This document shows, piece by piece, positions 1-8,400 of a stretch of DNA of 64,000 nt. Position numbers and translations under genes: made by a program. The stretch's first letter is position 1. Each line of letters begins with the position of its first letter. The notes beneath the pieces are model-generated. The model saw only the letters and a list, made by a program, of their open reading frames with translations, did not search any database and was not told the origin of the DNA. The DNA is from Nodularia spumigena CCY9414 (GTDB lineage: Bacteria > Cyanobacteriota > Cyanobacteriia > Cyanobacteriales > Nostocaceae), in assembly GCF_000340565.2 (NCBI RefSeq), contig NZ_CP007203.1:5278706-5342705 (forward strand), in the 5' to 3' direction.

Positions 1-573
1 GATATGGATATGTTAGAACTGGCTGCGGCTAGTGGAGAAATAGACCTAAAATATTTGGATGAATCAGGATTTTCAGCTTGGAGTGATTCAGGTTATACAT
101 ACTATCAAAAAGGAGAACAAAAAAAGCTCGAACAAACAAAAAGACGTGGACGCAGAATCAGTATTATTGGGCTATTTCAGCCATTAATTAGCTTTATTTA
201 TGGTCTAGTAATTGGAGGAGTTAAGCGCAGTTCTTACATCAAAATGATGGAACAAGAGGCGCAAGAAGCATCTGAAAGTAAACGAATGAGAGTCATAGTT
301 CAAGATAATGGACCAATACATTGTTGTAAAGAAGTTCAGGCATTATGGACAAAGTGGGAACAAATGGGTTTATATATGTTTTTCCTTCCTAAATATTGCT
401 CGGAAATGAATCCAATTGAATTAGAATGGCAACATCTTAAACGAGATGAAATTGCTGGAAAAATGTTTGAGGATGAATTAGAACTAGCGTATGCAGTTAT
501 GGATGGTGTTGAAACCAGAGGTAAAAAAGGAAAACACCGGACAGAACGTACTAAATTTAACAAAGCCAATTAG
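1..573 (+). CDS. IS630-type transposase, C-terminal part (5' end outside window)
   Basis: This is the C-terminal catalytic part of a DDE transposase of the IS630/Tc1-mariner type; the N-terminal helix-turn-helix region is missing because the window starts inside the gene. The three acidic catalytic positions can be read: Asp in LDESGF, Asp in VQDNGPIH, and Glu in CSEMNPIELEW, the last two spaced as in the family. The C-terminus is Lys/Arg rich. The reading frame is open to the window edge, so the first ATG at 4 need not be the real start. A TAGGTTAAC / GTTAACCTA inverted pair (571-579 and 608-616) begins at the stop codon and may be a terminator hairpin or belong to the element end. Family assignment is firm; whether the full element is active cannot be judged. 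Confidence 0.85.
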   Translation, partial: DMDMLELAAASGEIDLKYLDESGFSAWSDSGYTYYQKGEQKKLEQTKRRGRRISIIGLFQPLISFIYGLVIGGVKRSSYIKMMEQEAQEASESKRMRVIVQDNGPIHCCKEVQALWTKWEQMGLYMFFLPKYCSEMNPIELEWQHLKRDEIAGKMFEDELELAYAVMDGVETRGKKGKHRTERTKFNKAN

Positions 574-708
574 GTTAACTTTTCTTTACATACCTTTAAA
601 TTTTTCTGTTAACCTACTTACTTAATAGATAAGTAATTTCTATGGGAATTATGAATTACAAATTTTCTAAGTTTTAAGTTTGATAAATCATAATTTATCA
701 TTGGTTTA

Positions 709-1809
709 TTATTGTTTGATGGGTAAACTAATGTTGAAAACACTACCTTTACCTAATTCAGAATTTACCAGGATATTGCCCTGATGTGCCTCGACAATCC
801 GGCGAGAAAGGTACAATCCCAAGCCACTACCAGAAGTTTTGTGGCTTCCCTGACGAAATCGTTCAAATAACGTTTCTATTTCTTCAGGCGGAATACCCAT
901 GCCTGTGTCAGCTATTTTTATGTTAATTGTATTACTTTGCGTTTGCGTGTTAAGCCGGATATTTATTGAGCCGGATTCTGTAAATTTGATAGCATTACCA
1001 ATTAAATTTGTAAATAAACGATGCAGTTCTAAGCGATCGCCCATCATAATACATTTAGTTGTATCTCCAGACAAATCCAGTTTGATAGATAGGGCTTTGT
1101 CTTGTGCTAAGGGTGTCAGTTCCCCAACTACCTCTTTTAACAACTGCATTAAATCAACTTCTTGGAATACCAAGGTTTTGCGACCGGCTTCAAAGCGGTA
1201 AACTTCTAATAAAGTATTCACCATCGACAGCAAATTAAGATTGCTCCGAGCCATGATAGTGATTACTTCTTGCATTTGCGGCGATAAAGTTCCCAAAACC
1301 CCCTGCTGAAATAGCATCAACATCCGGTCAGCAGCTACTAAAGGTGTACGTAAATCGTGTGTGAGGCGAGAAACAAAATCTTGACGTTGACGGGCAATTT
1401 CATCACGTTCATCTATACTACGCTTCAACCGTAAGAGCGATCGCACCCTTGCTAATAATTCATCTAATGTTACGGGTTTGCGGATAAAATCATCAGCACC
1501 CAAGTCTAGCCCTTTAGCGACATTGGGCGCATCGTGGGCTGTAATCAGCAGAATGGGGATATATGGCTGAAACTTCGTATCTCCACGAATGCGTCTGGTG
1601 ACTTCGTACCCATCCATTCCTGGCATCATTAAATCCAGTAATACCAAGTCACAAGGTGATTTTTCCAGTTCTACCAAGGCATCAGCACCGTTTTCTGCTG
1701 TGCTAATAATGTAGCCTTCTCCCTGCAAAATCGTTTTGATCAAAAACACATTATCAGGAGAGTCATCGACAACCAGGATTTTTTCAAAGCGAGAAGATGG
1801 GGAACTCAT
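709..1809 (-). CDS. Hybrid response regulator-histidine kinase
   Basis: This 366-residue signalling protein has an N-terminal receiver domain (about residues 10-125, phospho-acceptor Asp59 in LVLLDLMMPGMDG, conserved Lys in FIRKPV). A HisKA dimerisation domain follows with His151 in LTHDLRTPL. The C-terminal HATPase domain shows the N box NLIGNAIKFTE, G1 ADTGMGIP and G2 GSGLGLYLSRR. There is no membrane segment or other sensor domain, so it is a cytosolic kinase whose own receiver probably gates autophosphorylation. The receiver-first order is common in cyanobacteria. No dedicated output regulator is adjacent. The start MSSPSSRFEK gives a complete receiver. The input signal and partner are unknown. 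Confidence 0.9.
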   Translation of the reverse strand: MSSPSSRFEKILVVDDSPDNVFLIKTILQGEGYIISTAENGADALVELEKSPCDLVLLDLMMPGMDGYEVTRRIRGDTKFQPYIPILLITAHDAPNVAKGLDLGADDFIRKPVTLDELLARVRSLLRLKRSIDERDEIARQRQDFVSRLTHDLRTPLVAADRMLMLFQQGVLGTLSPQMQEVITIMARSNLNLLSMVNTLLEVYRFEAGRKTLVFQEVDLMQLLKEVVGELTPLAQDKALSIKLDLSGDTTKCIMMGDRLELHRLFTNLIGNAIKFTESGSINIRLNTQTQSNTINIKIADTGMGIPPEEIETLFERFRQGSHKTSGSGLGLYLSRRIVEAHQGNILVNSELGKGSVFNISLPIKQ

Positions 1810-1879
1810 GGGGTAGCGATGTGTAGAAGAGTCTGTGATCTTGTGGTAATCATATTATCCTGTTGTATAAGTTTTATCG

Positions 1880-2095
1880 TCAATGCCATTCATCCCTGAT
1901 CTGCTGTTGATACTCTAATGGGTCTTGATTCAGTTTAATGACACCAGTATATTGGTTTAAATTAAACTCTTCTTTTTGTAGTAGCTGATAAGCTGCCAAG
2001 ATTTTTTCTATTTGTTGCCAATCTTGATAATCAATCAAAACTCCGACCGGATGCATAGCTTCATCGGTGACAATTTTTTTCTTAAAAGGTAACAT
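1880..2095 (-). CDS. Small antitoxin-like protein, no toxin partner seen
   Basis: This 71-residue ORF has an N-terminal half (IVTDEAMHPVGVLIDYQDWQ) resembling the beta-strand/helix core of Phd/RelB-type antitoxins, which typically read 'DenGkpvAVvlsieeyekl'. The C-terminal half is charged and Gln-rich, as expected for a flexible toxin-binding tail ending in RDEWH. No RelE, PIN or Doc-like ORF is adjacent on either side, so if it is an antitoxin it is orphaned or acts alone. The assignment rests on motif resemblance only and is tentative; the alternative is an unrelated small cytosolic protein. Confidence 0.5.
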   Translation of the reverse strand: MLPFKKKIVTDEAMHPVGVLIDYQDWQQIEKILAAYQLLQKEEFNLNQYTGVIKLNQDPLEYQQQIRDEWH

Positions 2096-2142
2096 GACTT
2101 TTCAATTCAGACAAAATGTTTAACGCTTTGATCGTAACTCTA

Positions 2143-2295
2143 AGAGGATGTCTGAAAACTTTTTCGTGTTGCATAAAACACCTGTAGATCCCCCTAAATC
2201 CCCCTTAAAAAGGGGGACTTTGATTAATTTTCCCCCCCTTATTAAGGGGGGTAAGGGGGGATCTGGATAAAACTGATACTTCTGAGACATCCTCT
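2143..2295 (+). repeat. MITE-like element with AGAGGATGTCT ends
   Basis: A non-coding 153-bp unit is bounded by perfect 11-bp terminal inverted repeats AGAGGATGTCT (2143-2153) and AGACATCCTCT (2285-2295). Its interior holds a strong palindrome in which a run of CCCCCTTAA-type sequence pairs with TTAAGGGGGG. It lies in the gap between the antitoxin-like gene and the Rpn gene and carries no ORF. The structure suggests a non-autonomous element mobilised in trans by a transposase elsewhere in the genome. Confidence 0.65.
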
Positions 2296-2316
2296 AAAAC
2301 AAATGTGCATTTACAC

Positions 2317-3309
2317 TCATTCTCTAGTAGTTAAATCATCTAAAACTTGCTGAAATTCTGCTATAGAAGAAATAGCGATCGCTCTTTTCAGCAGCATTTT
2401 CAGTACAGATGCCTCTTCTATGCCATTGATAACTGAAACAATGGAATCTGGTACTTCTCCAAAACGAGTTTCGAGAATGTCAATCACATTATCTCGACCC
2501 ATTTGGATAATTCCTTGTTCAAGTCCTTGTTCAAGTCCTTGTTCAATTCCTTCTTGTTTTGCTAATCTTTCAATACTTGTTACGTACCGCATTCTACTGG
2601 ACTCCTCGTAACTTTTCACTTCTGTTTTAAAACTCAGCGCTAATTCTTCTGGTAATAACATCACCCAGTCAATAAAGCGAAATAATTCCAGAACGTCTTC
2701 TCGACTGTAACCCCGTTGAAATAGCTGTCTGACTAAGCTTAACTTCCACTGTAACCGACTTTCTGGGTTTCGTTGCGTCGCTTTAGTCTTGAGATGCGCC
2801 ATTACTATTATCCCAAAAGGGTTGGTAGTTTGTTCTAAAGTTTCCCATGCTTGTTCATAGTCCAAAAGTTTGGCTATGGGAAACTCTAAACTCACCCGAC
2901 ATCCCCCTAGTTGATAGCTGTAGTTGGAAGGTCGCCAATTCGCCTGTTCATCGGCTAAAACAGCCAAGCTAATCACTGGCTTTTTATGACGGTCAAACAA
3001 GCGGTAATTATAGGTATACATCCGTTCAGGAAATTTGCTGTCATATTGACCTTGAACCTCTACATGAACCAATACCCAAGCTTCTTGACCGTCAAGTAAC
3101 CAAACTTTTGCTACTTTATCGACCCAACGCCGACCAATTTCGGCATCAGGTTCTAGTTGTTGTAATTCTGTATCCAGAAATTCATAAGGGCGTGTCCAGT
3201 CGATAGCAGCTTCAGCTAGGGGGAAAAAGAATTCTAGAAATCTGGGAAAGTATAATTCAATTACTTCTTTCCAGGGACTATCGTAATCTGTATATTGTTC
3301 TGTCATCAT
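2317..3309 (-). CDS. Rpn-family putative nuclease/transposase (PD-(D/E)XK)
   Basis: This 330-residue protein belongs to the cyanobacterial Rpn/'recombination-promoting nuclease' group of the PD-(D/E)XK superfamily. The presumed catalytic strand is seen in AWVLVHVEVQGQ (about residues 78-90; acidic residue followed by E-x-Q), preceded by the N-terminal ...PRFLEFFFPLAEAAIDW... helix. Near the C-terminus (around residue 255) is a tandem GLEQ repeat, encoded by repeated TTGTTCAAG units on the + strand, which joins the nuclease domain to a DUF4351-like tail. Its start codon directly abuts the ureC stop codon, so it is co-oriented with and probably read through from the urease operon. It is most likely a later arrival, since it has no urease role. 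Multiple ATGs (3309, 3306) are possible starts. Confidence 0.8.
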   Translation of the reverse strand: MMTEQYTDYDSPWKEVIELYFPRFLEFFFPLAEAAIDWTRPYEFLDTELQQLEPDAEIGRRWVDKVAKVWLLDGQEAWVLVHVEVQGQYDSKFPERMYTYNYRLFDRHKKPVISLAVLADEQANWRPSNYSYQLGGCRVSLEFPIAKLLDYEQAWETLEQTTNPFGIIVMAHLKTKATQRNPESRLQWKLSLVRQLFQRGYSREDVLELFRFIDWVMLLPEELALSFKTEVKSYEESSRMRYVTSIERLAKQEGIEQGLEQGLEQGIIQMGRDNVIDILETRFGEVPDSIVSVINGIEEASVLKMLLKRAIAISSIAEFQQVLDDLTTRE

Positions 3310-5016
3310 CTAAAACAAAAAGTATCTTTGCGCCATTGGTAAAACGGTTGCGGGTTCACAAGTTAGTAATTCACCATCAGCCCTAACTTGATAGGTTTCT
3401 GCATCTACTTCAATATGTGGTAAAGCATCATTTAGCTTCATATCTCGTTTACTGATTTGACGTGTCCCAGAAACGGCGACAGCAGATTTTTTTAAACCTA
3501 ACTGGCTGGGAATTTCTCTTTCTAAAGCAGCTTGGGAAACAAAGGTTAAAGATGTGGCGTGACGCGCCCCGCCAAAACTACCAAACATCGGTCTTGTATG
3601 CACAGGCTGAGGTGTGGGAATACTAGCATTAGCATCGCCCATTTGTGACCAAGCAATCATTCCTCCTTTAATGACTATTTCTGGTTTCACACCAAAAAAC
3701 GCTGGTCGCCACAAACATAAATCTGCAAGTTTACCCGCTTCCACTGAACCAACATACTGGGCAATACCATGAGTAATTGCTGGATTAATTGTGTATTTAG
3801 CAACATATCTTTTTGCCCGATTATTATCTGCAAGTCCATCTCCGGGAAGGCTTCCGCGTTGTACCTTCATTTTATGGGATGTCTGCCAAGTGCGAATTAT
3901 CACTTCACCGACTCGCCCCATTGCTTGGGAATCAGAAGCAATCATACTAAATGCGCCTAAGTCGTGCAAAATATCTTCCGCAGCTATGGTTTCTCGACGA
4001 ATGCGAGACTCAGCAAAAGCCACATCTTCGGGAATACTGGAATCGAGGTGATGACACACCATCAACATATCTAGATGTTCTTCTAGGGTGTTCACGGTGT
4101 AAGGGCGTGTGGGATTAGTTGAAGATGGTAAAACGTTGGCTTGTCCGCAAACCTTAATAATATCTGGTGCGTGTCCGCCCCCTGCGCCTTCGGTGTGGTA
4201 AGTATGAATAGCCCGATGTTTGAATGCTGCAATAGTATCTTCGACAAATCCGGCTTCGTTCAAAGTATCAGTATGAATTGCCACTTGCACATCATACTCA
4301 TCAGCAACACTCAGACAAGTATCAATGGTAGCAGGGGTAGTTCCCCAGTCTTCATGCAGTTTTAACCCCATTGCGCCGGCTAGCACTTGTTCGACAATTC
4401 CTTGGGGTTGACTGGTGTTACCTTTACCCATAAATCCTAAGTTGACAGGGAAAGCATCAGCAGCTTGTAACATCCGGTACATATTCCAGGGGCCAGGGGT
4501 GCAGGTGGTGGCGTTTGTCCCTGTAGCGGGGCCAGTACCACCACCTAACATGGTAGTAATTCCAGAGGCGATCGCCACTTCAATTTGCTGGGGACAAATA
4601 AAATGAATATGGCTATCAATACCGCCAGCCGTGAGAATCATTCCTTCCCCTGCTAAAGCTTCAGTTCCAGGGCCAATAATAATATCTATATTGTCTTGAA
4701 TATAGGGATTTCCGGCTTTACCTATTTTGAAAATTTTGCCGTCTTTAATGCCAATATCGGCTTTGACAACACCCCACCAATCGAGAATTAAAGCATTAGT
4801 AATGACTAAATCTACTGCGCCATCGGCGTTAGAAATGGGGGATTGTCCCATTCCGTCTCTGATAACTTTACCGCCACCAAATTTCACTTCGTCGCCGTAG
4901 GTGGTGAAGTCTTGTTCTACTTCGATAAATATTTCTGTGTCTGCTAATCGGATGCGATCGCCTATTGTGGGACCGTAGGTTTCTGCGTAGGCGCGGCGAG
5001 AGATTTTGTAAGGCAT
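3310..5016 (-). CDS. ureC: Urease subunit alpha
   Basis: This is the catalytic subunit of urease, which hydrolyses urea to ammonia and carbamate at a dinuclear nickel site. With the ATG at 5016 ([17 protein letters not shown]) it is 568 residues, the normal family length; a longer frame with a TTG start at 5040 only adds residues translated from a repeat. The nickel ligands can be read in [12 protein letters not shown] (His136, His138), the carbamylated Lys219 in [10 protein letters not shown], and the flap and proton-donor region in [22 protein letters not shown]. The Ni-binding Asp is in [14 protein letters not shown]. It is the last urease structural gene of the minus-strand ureD-A-B-C operon. 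It is separated from ureB by an inserted GxxExxY unit, which must be transcribed through or supply its own promoter. The ureE, F and G accessory genes are not in the window. Confidence 0.98.
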   Translation of the reverse strand: MPYKISRRAYAETYGPTIGDRIRLADTEIFIEVEQDFTTYGDEVKFGGGKVIRDGMGQSPISNADGAVDLVITNALILDWWGVVKADIGIKDGKIFKIGKAGNPYIQDNIDIIIGPGTEALAGEGMILTAGGIDSHIHFICPQQIEVAIASGITTMLGGGTGPATGTNATTCTPGPWNMYRMLQAADAFPVNLGFMGKGNTSQPQGIVEQVLAGAMGLKLHEDWGTTPATIDTCLSVADEYDVQVAIHTDTLNEAGFVEDTIAAFKHRAIHTYHTEGAGGGHAPDIIKVCGQANVLPSSTNPTRPYTVNTLEEHLDMLMVCHHLDSSIPEDVAFAESRIRRETIAAEDILHDLGAFSMIASDSQAMGRVGEVIIRTWQTSHKMKVQRGSLPGDGLADNNRAKRYVAKYTINPAITHGIAQYVGSVEAGKLADLCLWRPAFFGVKPEIVIKGGMIAWSQMGDANASIPTPQPVHTRPMFGSFGGARHATSLTFVSQAALEREIPSQLGLKKSAVAVSGTRQISKRDMKLNDALPHIEVDAETYQVRADGELLTCEPATVLPMAQRYFLF

Positions 5017-5028
5017 AATAATGATAAG

Positions 5029-5075
5029 ATTTAAACGCAAAGGTACGCGAAGGTAAGCGCAAAGGTACGCGGAGT
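5029..5075 (+). repeat. Left terminal inverted repeat of GxxExxY unit
   Basis: A 47-bp sequence, itself built from the repeated word CGCAAAGGTACGCG, ends exactly one base before the ATG of the GxxExxY gene. It matches the reverse complement of 5450-5496 at 44 of 47 positions by direct reading. It also holds the TTG-initiated N-terminal extension of the ureC frame, which is therefore not real ureC sequence. Confidence 0.85.
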
Positions 5076-5450
5076 ATGGATGAGAATGATTTGAGTGGGG
5101 CGATTATTGGTTGTGGAATGCGGGTACATACGGCGTTGGGGCCGGGTTTATTGGAGTCAGCTTATGAGGAGTGTTTGTGTTATGAGTTGAGGAAGAGGTT
5201 TAATGTCAGGAAGCAAGTTCCATTACCGCTTGTGTATGAAAAGGTGGAATTGGATTGCAGTTATCGATTGGATTTAATAGTAGAAAATAAAGTAATCATC
5301 GAAGTCAAATCTGTAGAATCACTCCAACCAATTCACTCAGTCCAACTCTTAACCTACCTCAAACTCACCAAATGTAAACTCGGTCTCCTCCTCAACTTTA
5401 ACGTCCTCCAACTCAAAGAAGGAATCAAACGCGTAGTCAACAACCTCTAA
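5076..5450 (+). CDS. GxxExxY protein (PD-(D/E)XK-like), inserted in the urease operon
   Basis: This 124-residue protein carries the name-giving motif GLLESAY (Gly24, Glu27, Tyr30). A nuclease-like core [17 protein letters not shown] follows, in which Asp, Glu and Lys are placed as in PD-(D/E)XK enzymes. The family is widespread and often multi-copy in cyanobacteria, with no established function; a nuclease or mobile-element role is inferred from the fold. It is the only plus-strand gene within the minus-strand urease operon. It is tightly enclosed by inverted repeats that begin at its stop codon and end at its start codon, leaving almost no room for a conventional promoter or RBS (GGAGT sits directly before ATG). 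This looks like a discrete transposable or recombining unit. Confidence 0.85.
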   Translation: MDENDLSGAIIGCGMRVHTALGPGLLESAYEECLCYELRKRFNVRKQVPLPLVYEKVELDCSYRLDLIVENKVIIEVKSVESLQPIHSVQLLTYLKLTKCKLGLLLNFNVLQLKEGIKRVVNNL

Positions 5451-5496
5451 CTCCGCGAACCTTTGCGCTTACCTCCGCGAACCTTTGCGTTTAAAT
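5450..5496 (-). repeat. Right terminal inverted repeat of GxxExxY unit
   Basis: This is the reverse-complement partner of 5029-5075, with three mismatches in 47 bp. Its first base is the last base of the GxxExxY stop codon. Its outer end (TTAAAT) supplies the stop codon of ureB on the other strand, so the unit abuts ureB directly. Confidence 0.85.
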
Positions 5497-5796
5497 CTTC
5501 CCATTAACCCTCCCATTAAATCCATAAACTTCACGACTCCCCACCAAACCCACTAAACTCACCTCCTTCTCATCTCCTGGTTCAAACCTCACTGCTGTAC
5601 CCGCAGGAATATCCAGACGCATTCCCCTCGCTTGTTCCCTCTCAAAACTCAATGCTGCATTCACTTCATAAAAATGAAAATGTGAACCGATTTGAATCGG
5701 GCGATCGCCTGTATTTCCCACCATTAACTTAATAACAAAACGACCAGCATTTAACTCAATTTCACCATTTGGAGTAATAATTTCCCCTGGAATCAT
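5491..5796 (-). CDS. ureB: Urease subunit beta
   Basis: This is the 101-residue beta subunit of the three-subunit bacterial urease, with the typical start [19 protein letters not shown] and the conserved [17 protein letters not shown] and [18 protein letters not shown] blocks. It follows ureA by about 20 bp and belongs to the same transcript. Its last codons (GRVNGKI) run into the inverted repeat of the neighbouring GxxExxY unit, which donates the TAA stop. The length remains within the family range, so the subunit is probably functional. Confidence 0.97.
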   Translation of the reverse strand: MIPGEIITPNGEIELNAGRFVIKLMVGNTGDRPIQIGSHFHFYEVNAALSFEREQARGMRLDIPAGTAVRFEPGDEKEVSLVGLVGSREVYGFNGRVNGKI

Positions 5797-5817
5797 ATTT
5801 TTACCTTTTTGTAATAA

Positions 5818-6120
5818 TTATCTAATCGGATTATGCACTGTCACCAACTTAGTTCCATCAGGAAAAGTTGCTTCTACCTGCACCTCATGCACCATTTCCG
5901 GGATACCCTCCATCACATCATCTCGTGATAACAGAGTAGTCCCATAACTCATCAATTCTGCGACAGTTTGTCCATCTCTCGCACCTTCCAAAATCGCCGC
6001 CGAAATATAGGCTACTGCTTCTGGATAATTCAACTTCAAACCCCTATTTTTACGCCTCTCAGCCAACAAAGCCGCCGTAAAAATCAATAACTTATCCTTT
6101 TCCTGTGGTGTCAATTGCAT
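5818..6120 (-). CDS. ureA: Urease subunit gamma
   Basis: This 100-residue gamma subunit starts [23 protein letters not shown] and shows the conserved [21 protein letters not shown] and [24 protein letters not shown] segments, complete at both ends. It assembles with UreB and UreC into the (alpha-beta-gamma) trimer. It lies 42 bp after ureD and 21 bp before ureB. Confidence 0.97.
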   Translation of the reverse strand: MQLTPQEKDKLLIFTAALLAERRKNRGLKLNYPEAVAYISAAILEGARDGQTVAELMSYGTTLLSRDDVMEGIPEMVHEVQVEATFPDGTKLVTVHNPIR

Positions 6121-6162
6121 TCTTCTGTTCCTCTTGGCGTTCTTGGCTTCTTGGCGGTTCTT

Positions 6163-7002
6163 TCAAACCTGCCATACTCTGGGTACACAGCCACCACGAT
6201 GTAAAAAATCCCCTCGCAGCAACTCCCAGACAACCGTAAACCAGTTTCTCACCTCAGAGGTAGAAGCACCACGATATCGACACAAAAATCCATTTTGTAA
6301 CCGAGTCATACCAACTTCCCCAGAACCATCCCATAAACTCCGTGCTTTTGCCAAGAATTCGGCAGAAATATCACTTCCCACCCAAACTAGACTACCTGCT
6401 ATTGGTTGTCCCGCCAAGCCGTGAGGACTGTGAAAAACTGCTTCGCTACCCGGTAAGTATTGGCGATCAATCCACAAGGGTACGCCTTGCTGCCAAATTT
6501 CCGTATGCGATCGCCATTCTCCCTGTAAAAATTTTTCGCCTCTAGCAGTCCGCCCAAATCGAGTAATTTCCCAACCTAACCAACTACCACCAGGTGCTAA
6601 TTCTACCCGTAAATCTTGGCGATAAATTGCCCCGTTAAACACAATTGTTTCTTGGGGTAGCCATTCTAAACAAGCACCTGCATCAACTTGGATGTCAATA
6701 TTTTGCCTAGCTTGCAGTCCGTTAGTGCCGTATATTTTACTAGCTGCGGATGTAGTAATTAATGCTTGTGCATTGGTTTGGAGGTGGATATTGGAGGATA
6801 GGCGATCGCCTCCCACCACACCCCCAGCCGTGTGTAATATGACACTATGACAAATTTCCGCACCCTCTGGATAAAATGGGCGTTGTACCTTCAGGGGGGC
6901 TTGGTTGTGACTGTAAATTAACTGGGTACTATTGAGGCGATCGGCATATACTAAATTAAGTTTACCATGCCATGTTTTATCTATTAGAGTGTTAGCAATC
7001 AT
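6163..7002 (-). CDS. ureD: Urease accessory protein UreD
   Basis: UreD (UreH) is the scaffold on which UreF and UreG load nickel into apo-urease. The 279-residue frame from ATG 7002 (MIANTLIDKTWHGKLN) has the typical KVQRPFYPEG, LHTAGGVVGGDRL and TTSAASKIYGTN blocks and the ending VWQV. A longer frame from a TTG at 7035 exists only because a repeat upstream happens to be open. As first gene of the operon its promoter should lie in or near 7003-7116, exactly where a relic of the GxxExxY unit end sits. Confidence 0.96.
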   Translation of the reverse strand: MIANTLIDKTWHGKLNLVYADRLNSTQLIYSHNQAPLKVQRPFYPEGAEICHSVILHTAGGVVGGDRLSSNIHLQTNAQALITTSAASKIYGTNGLQARQNIDIQVDAGACLEWLPQETIVFNGAIYRQDLRVELAPGGSWLGWEITRFGRTARGEKFLQGEWRSHTEIWQQGVPLWIDRQYLPGSEAVFHSPHGLAGQPIAGSLVWVGSDISAEFLAKARSLWDGSGEVGMTRLQNGFLCRYRGASTSEVRNWFTVVWELLRGDFLHRGGCVPRVWQV

Positions 7003-7023
7003 TGGAATTGAGGTGAGAATGAG

Positions 7024-7079
7024 GTTTAAACGCAAAGGTTCGCAAAGGTAAGCGCAAAGGTTCGCGGAGTATGGATGAG
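7024..7079 (+). repeat. Solo end of the GxxExxY unit upstream of ureD
   Basis: Positions 7024-7070 match the left inverted repeat of the GxxExxY unit (5029-5075) with only a few mismatches and are followed by ATGGATGAG, identical to the first nine bases of that gene. The rest of the gene is absent. This is a truncated copy or excision remnant, in the same orientation, about 2 kb away and at the promoter-proximal end of the same operon. Confidence 0.8.
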
Positions 7080-7116
7080 TTCTGTTTACATTATTGAGGT
7101 GATAACTGCTATAAGT

Positions 7117-8400
7117 CTATTTTTGTGCCAAAATTACATAATCATCTAATGTATAGTTAGAGTCATACTTTTGAGAAAAATATTTATGAATAATTCGATT
7201 CATATGCAATTGCTTAGGTAAATTTTCCCTAGCAAATTTTGCGAAGTTACTAGCAGAGTAATTGATGCGAGAATCGGTAGATGTTAAATATTTATACCGT
7301 ACGAGCTTTAAACCTAAATCAGACAGAAACTGGATAACGACATTTTTTTCCTGTTCTACATCGTCACTTTGTTGAGAGTTATAAAACTTAAATAATTTCT
7401 TATCCTGTATGACTAGCAGAACATAACCTTGAGAAGTTAAGCTTTTACTAATGATTTCTTTATAAATATTATGAATTTGTATTCTTTTATTTCTATCTGC
7501 AAAGAAACAGTGAGAAATGACAATAAAATCAAAAAAATCACGAGGTAAATTAGCAGCTTGATAATTCCAAGTAAACAGGTCAGCAGTTACAAAGCGAAAG
7601 TAAGTATTGATGGGAGTTAACTGGGATTCGATATATCTTCGCCAAAACTGAAGTCCTCTAAATTGAAAACCATCTTGTTGTTCTAAAGAGTAATAGGATA
7701 TATGGATTGGAGGAAGATTAAAAAAGTTAAGACTACTTTTAATAAATAAAGCTAAACCATAAGCAACTGTTCCTGGACCTGAGCCAATATCAAGAATTTT
7801 CATCTGCGTCGGTAGTAATCCATCCTGATAAATTAAAAACCATGCTAAATATACACAATAGACATTTTCTAAAAAAAACTTCATAAAATAGACATGAGGA
7901 GTCAAACTAAAACTGTAGTTTGGGTCTTGTCCAATTTTTAAGTTATTAATGTCTTCTAAAGCATCTTCTAGTTTAATGGCTAACTGTTGTTCAGAAAATT
8001 TACTAAACTCTGCTTGTAGGTATTCAACCAGACTCGCTTCCAACCCATCAAATATTTCTTGATCAATCCCAGTCACCTGTAGTTTATATTCATCATGCTG
8101 GACTAAATTAAAAGTTTCATAGATAAATTTAATAAACTTTTTGTCTGGCGCTAATGTGATATTATCTGTTTGATTAGGCGCAGATGTTATTTGTTTAGTT
8201 AAATTTTCTATCTCACGTTTATAATCTTGGGAATAGCGCTCAATTTTTAGCTTATCCCTAAATAATTTCTCTATCCAAGAAAAACTTGCACCTGATTTTT
8301 GAATAACTTGCAATAACTGTATTGCTTTTTTTGTATCACCACTTTTCAAAGCCGAGTTAAATTGCTGACTACGCCACCAATTAGCAATGGGATTACTCAT
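7117..8400 (-). CDS. SAM-dependent methyltransferase-like protein
   Basis: The 427-residue protein has a helical N-terminal half of unknown nature and a class I methyltransferase core. The SAM-binding motif I reads ILDIGSGPGTVAYGLA (about residue 205), with the acidic end of strand 2 in SYYSLEQQDG and the post-motif DFIVISHCFFADR. The C-terminus ends DDYVILAQK. The ATG at 8400 overlaps the end of the upstream SPL-family gene by 8 bp, which suggests translational coupling and joint function. The substrate is unknown; the arrangement hints at Rsm22-like or RNA/protein-modifying methyltransferases but is not decisive. A decayed paralogous 3' end lies at 10341-10525. Confidence 0.75.
   Translation of the reverse strand: MSNPIANWWRSQQFNSALKSGDTKKAIQLLQVIQKSGASFSWIEKLFRDKLKIERYSQDYKREIENLTKQITSAPNQTDNITLAPDKKFIKFIYETFNLVQHDEYKLQVTGIDQEIFDGLEASLVEYLQAEFSKFSEQQLAIKLEDALEDINNLKIGQDPNYSFSLTPHVYFMKFFLENVYCVYLAWFLIYQDGLLPTQMKILDIGSGPGTVAYGLALFIKSSLNFFNLPPIHISYYSLEQQDGFQFRGLQFWRRYIESQLTPINTYFRFVTADLFTWNYQAANLPRDFFDFIVISHCFFADRNKRIQIHNIYKEIISKSLTSQGYVLLVIQDKKLFKFYNSQQSDDVEQEKNVVIQFLSDLGLKLVRYKYLTSTDSRINYSASNFAKFARENLPKQLHMNRIIHKYFSQKYDSNYTLDDYVILAQK

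Noticed and set aside
5017-5040. TTG-initiated N-terminal extension of ureC (MRLNLIII)
   Set aside because: It is read from the inverted repeat; the same residues appear on ureD for the same reason, while internal ATGs give normal lengths.
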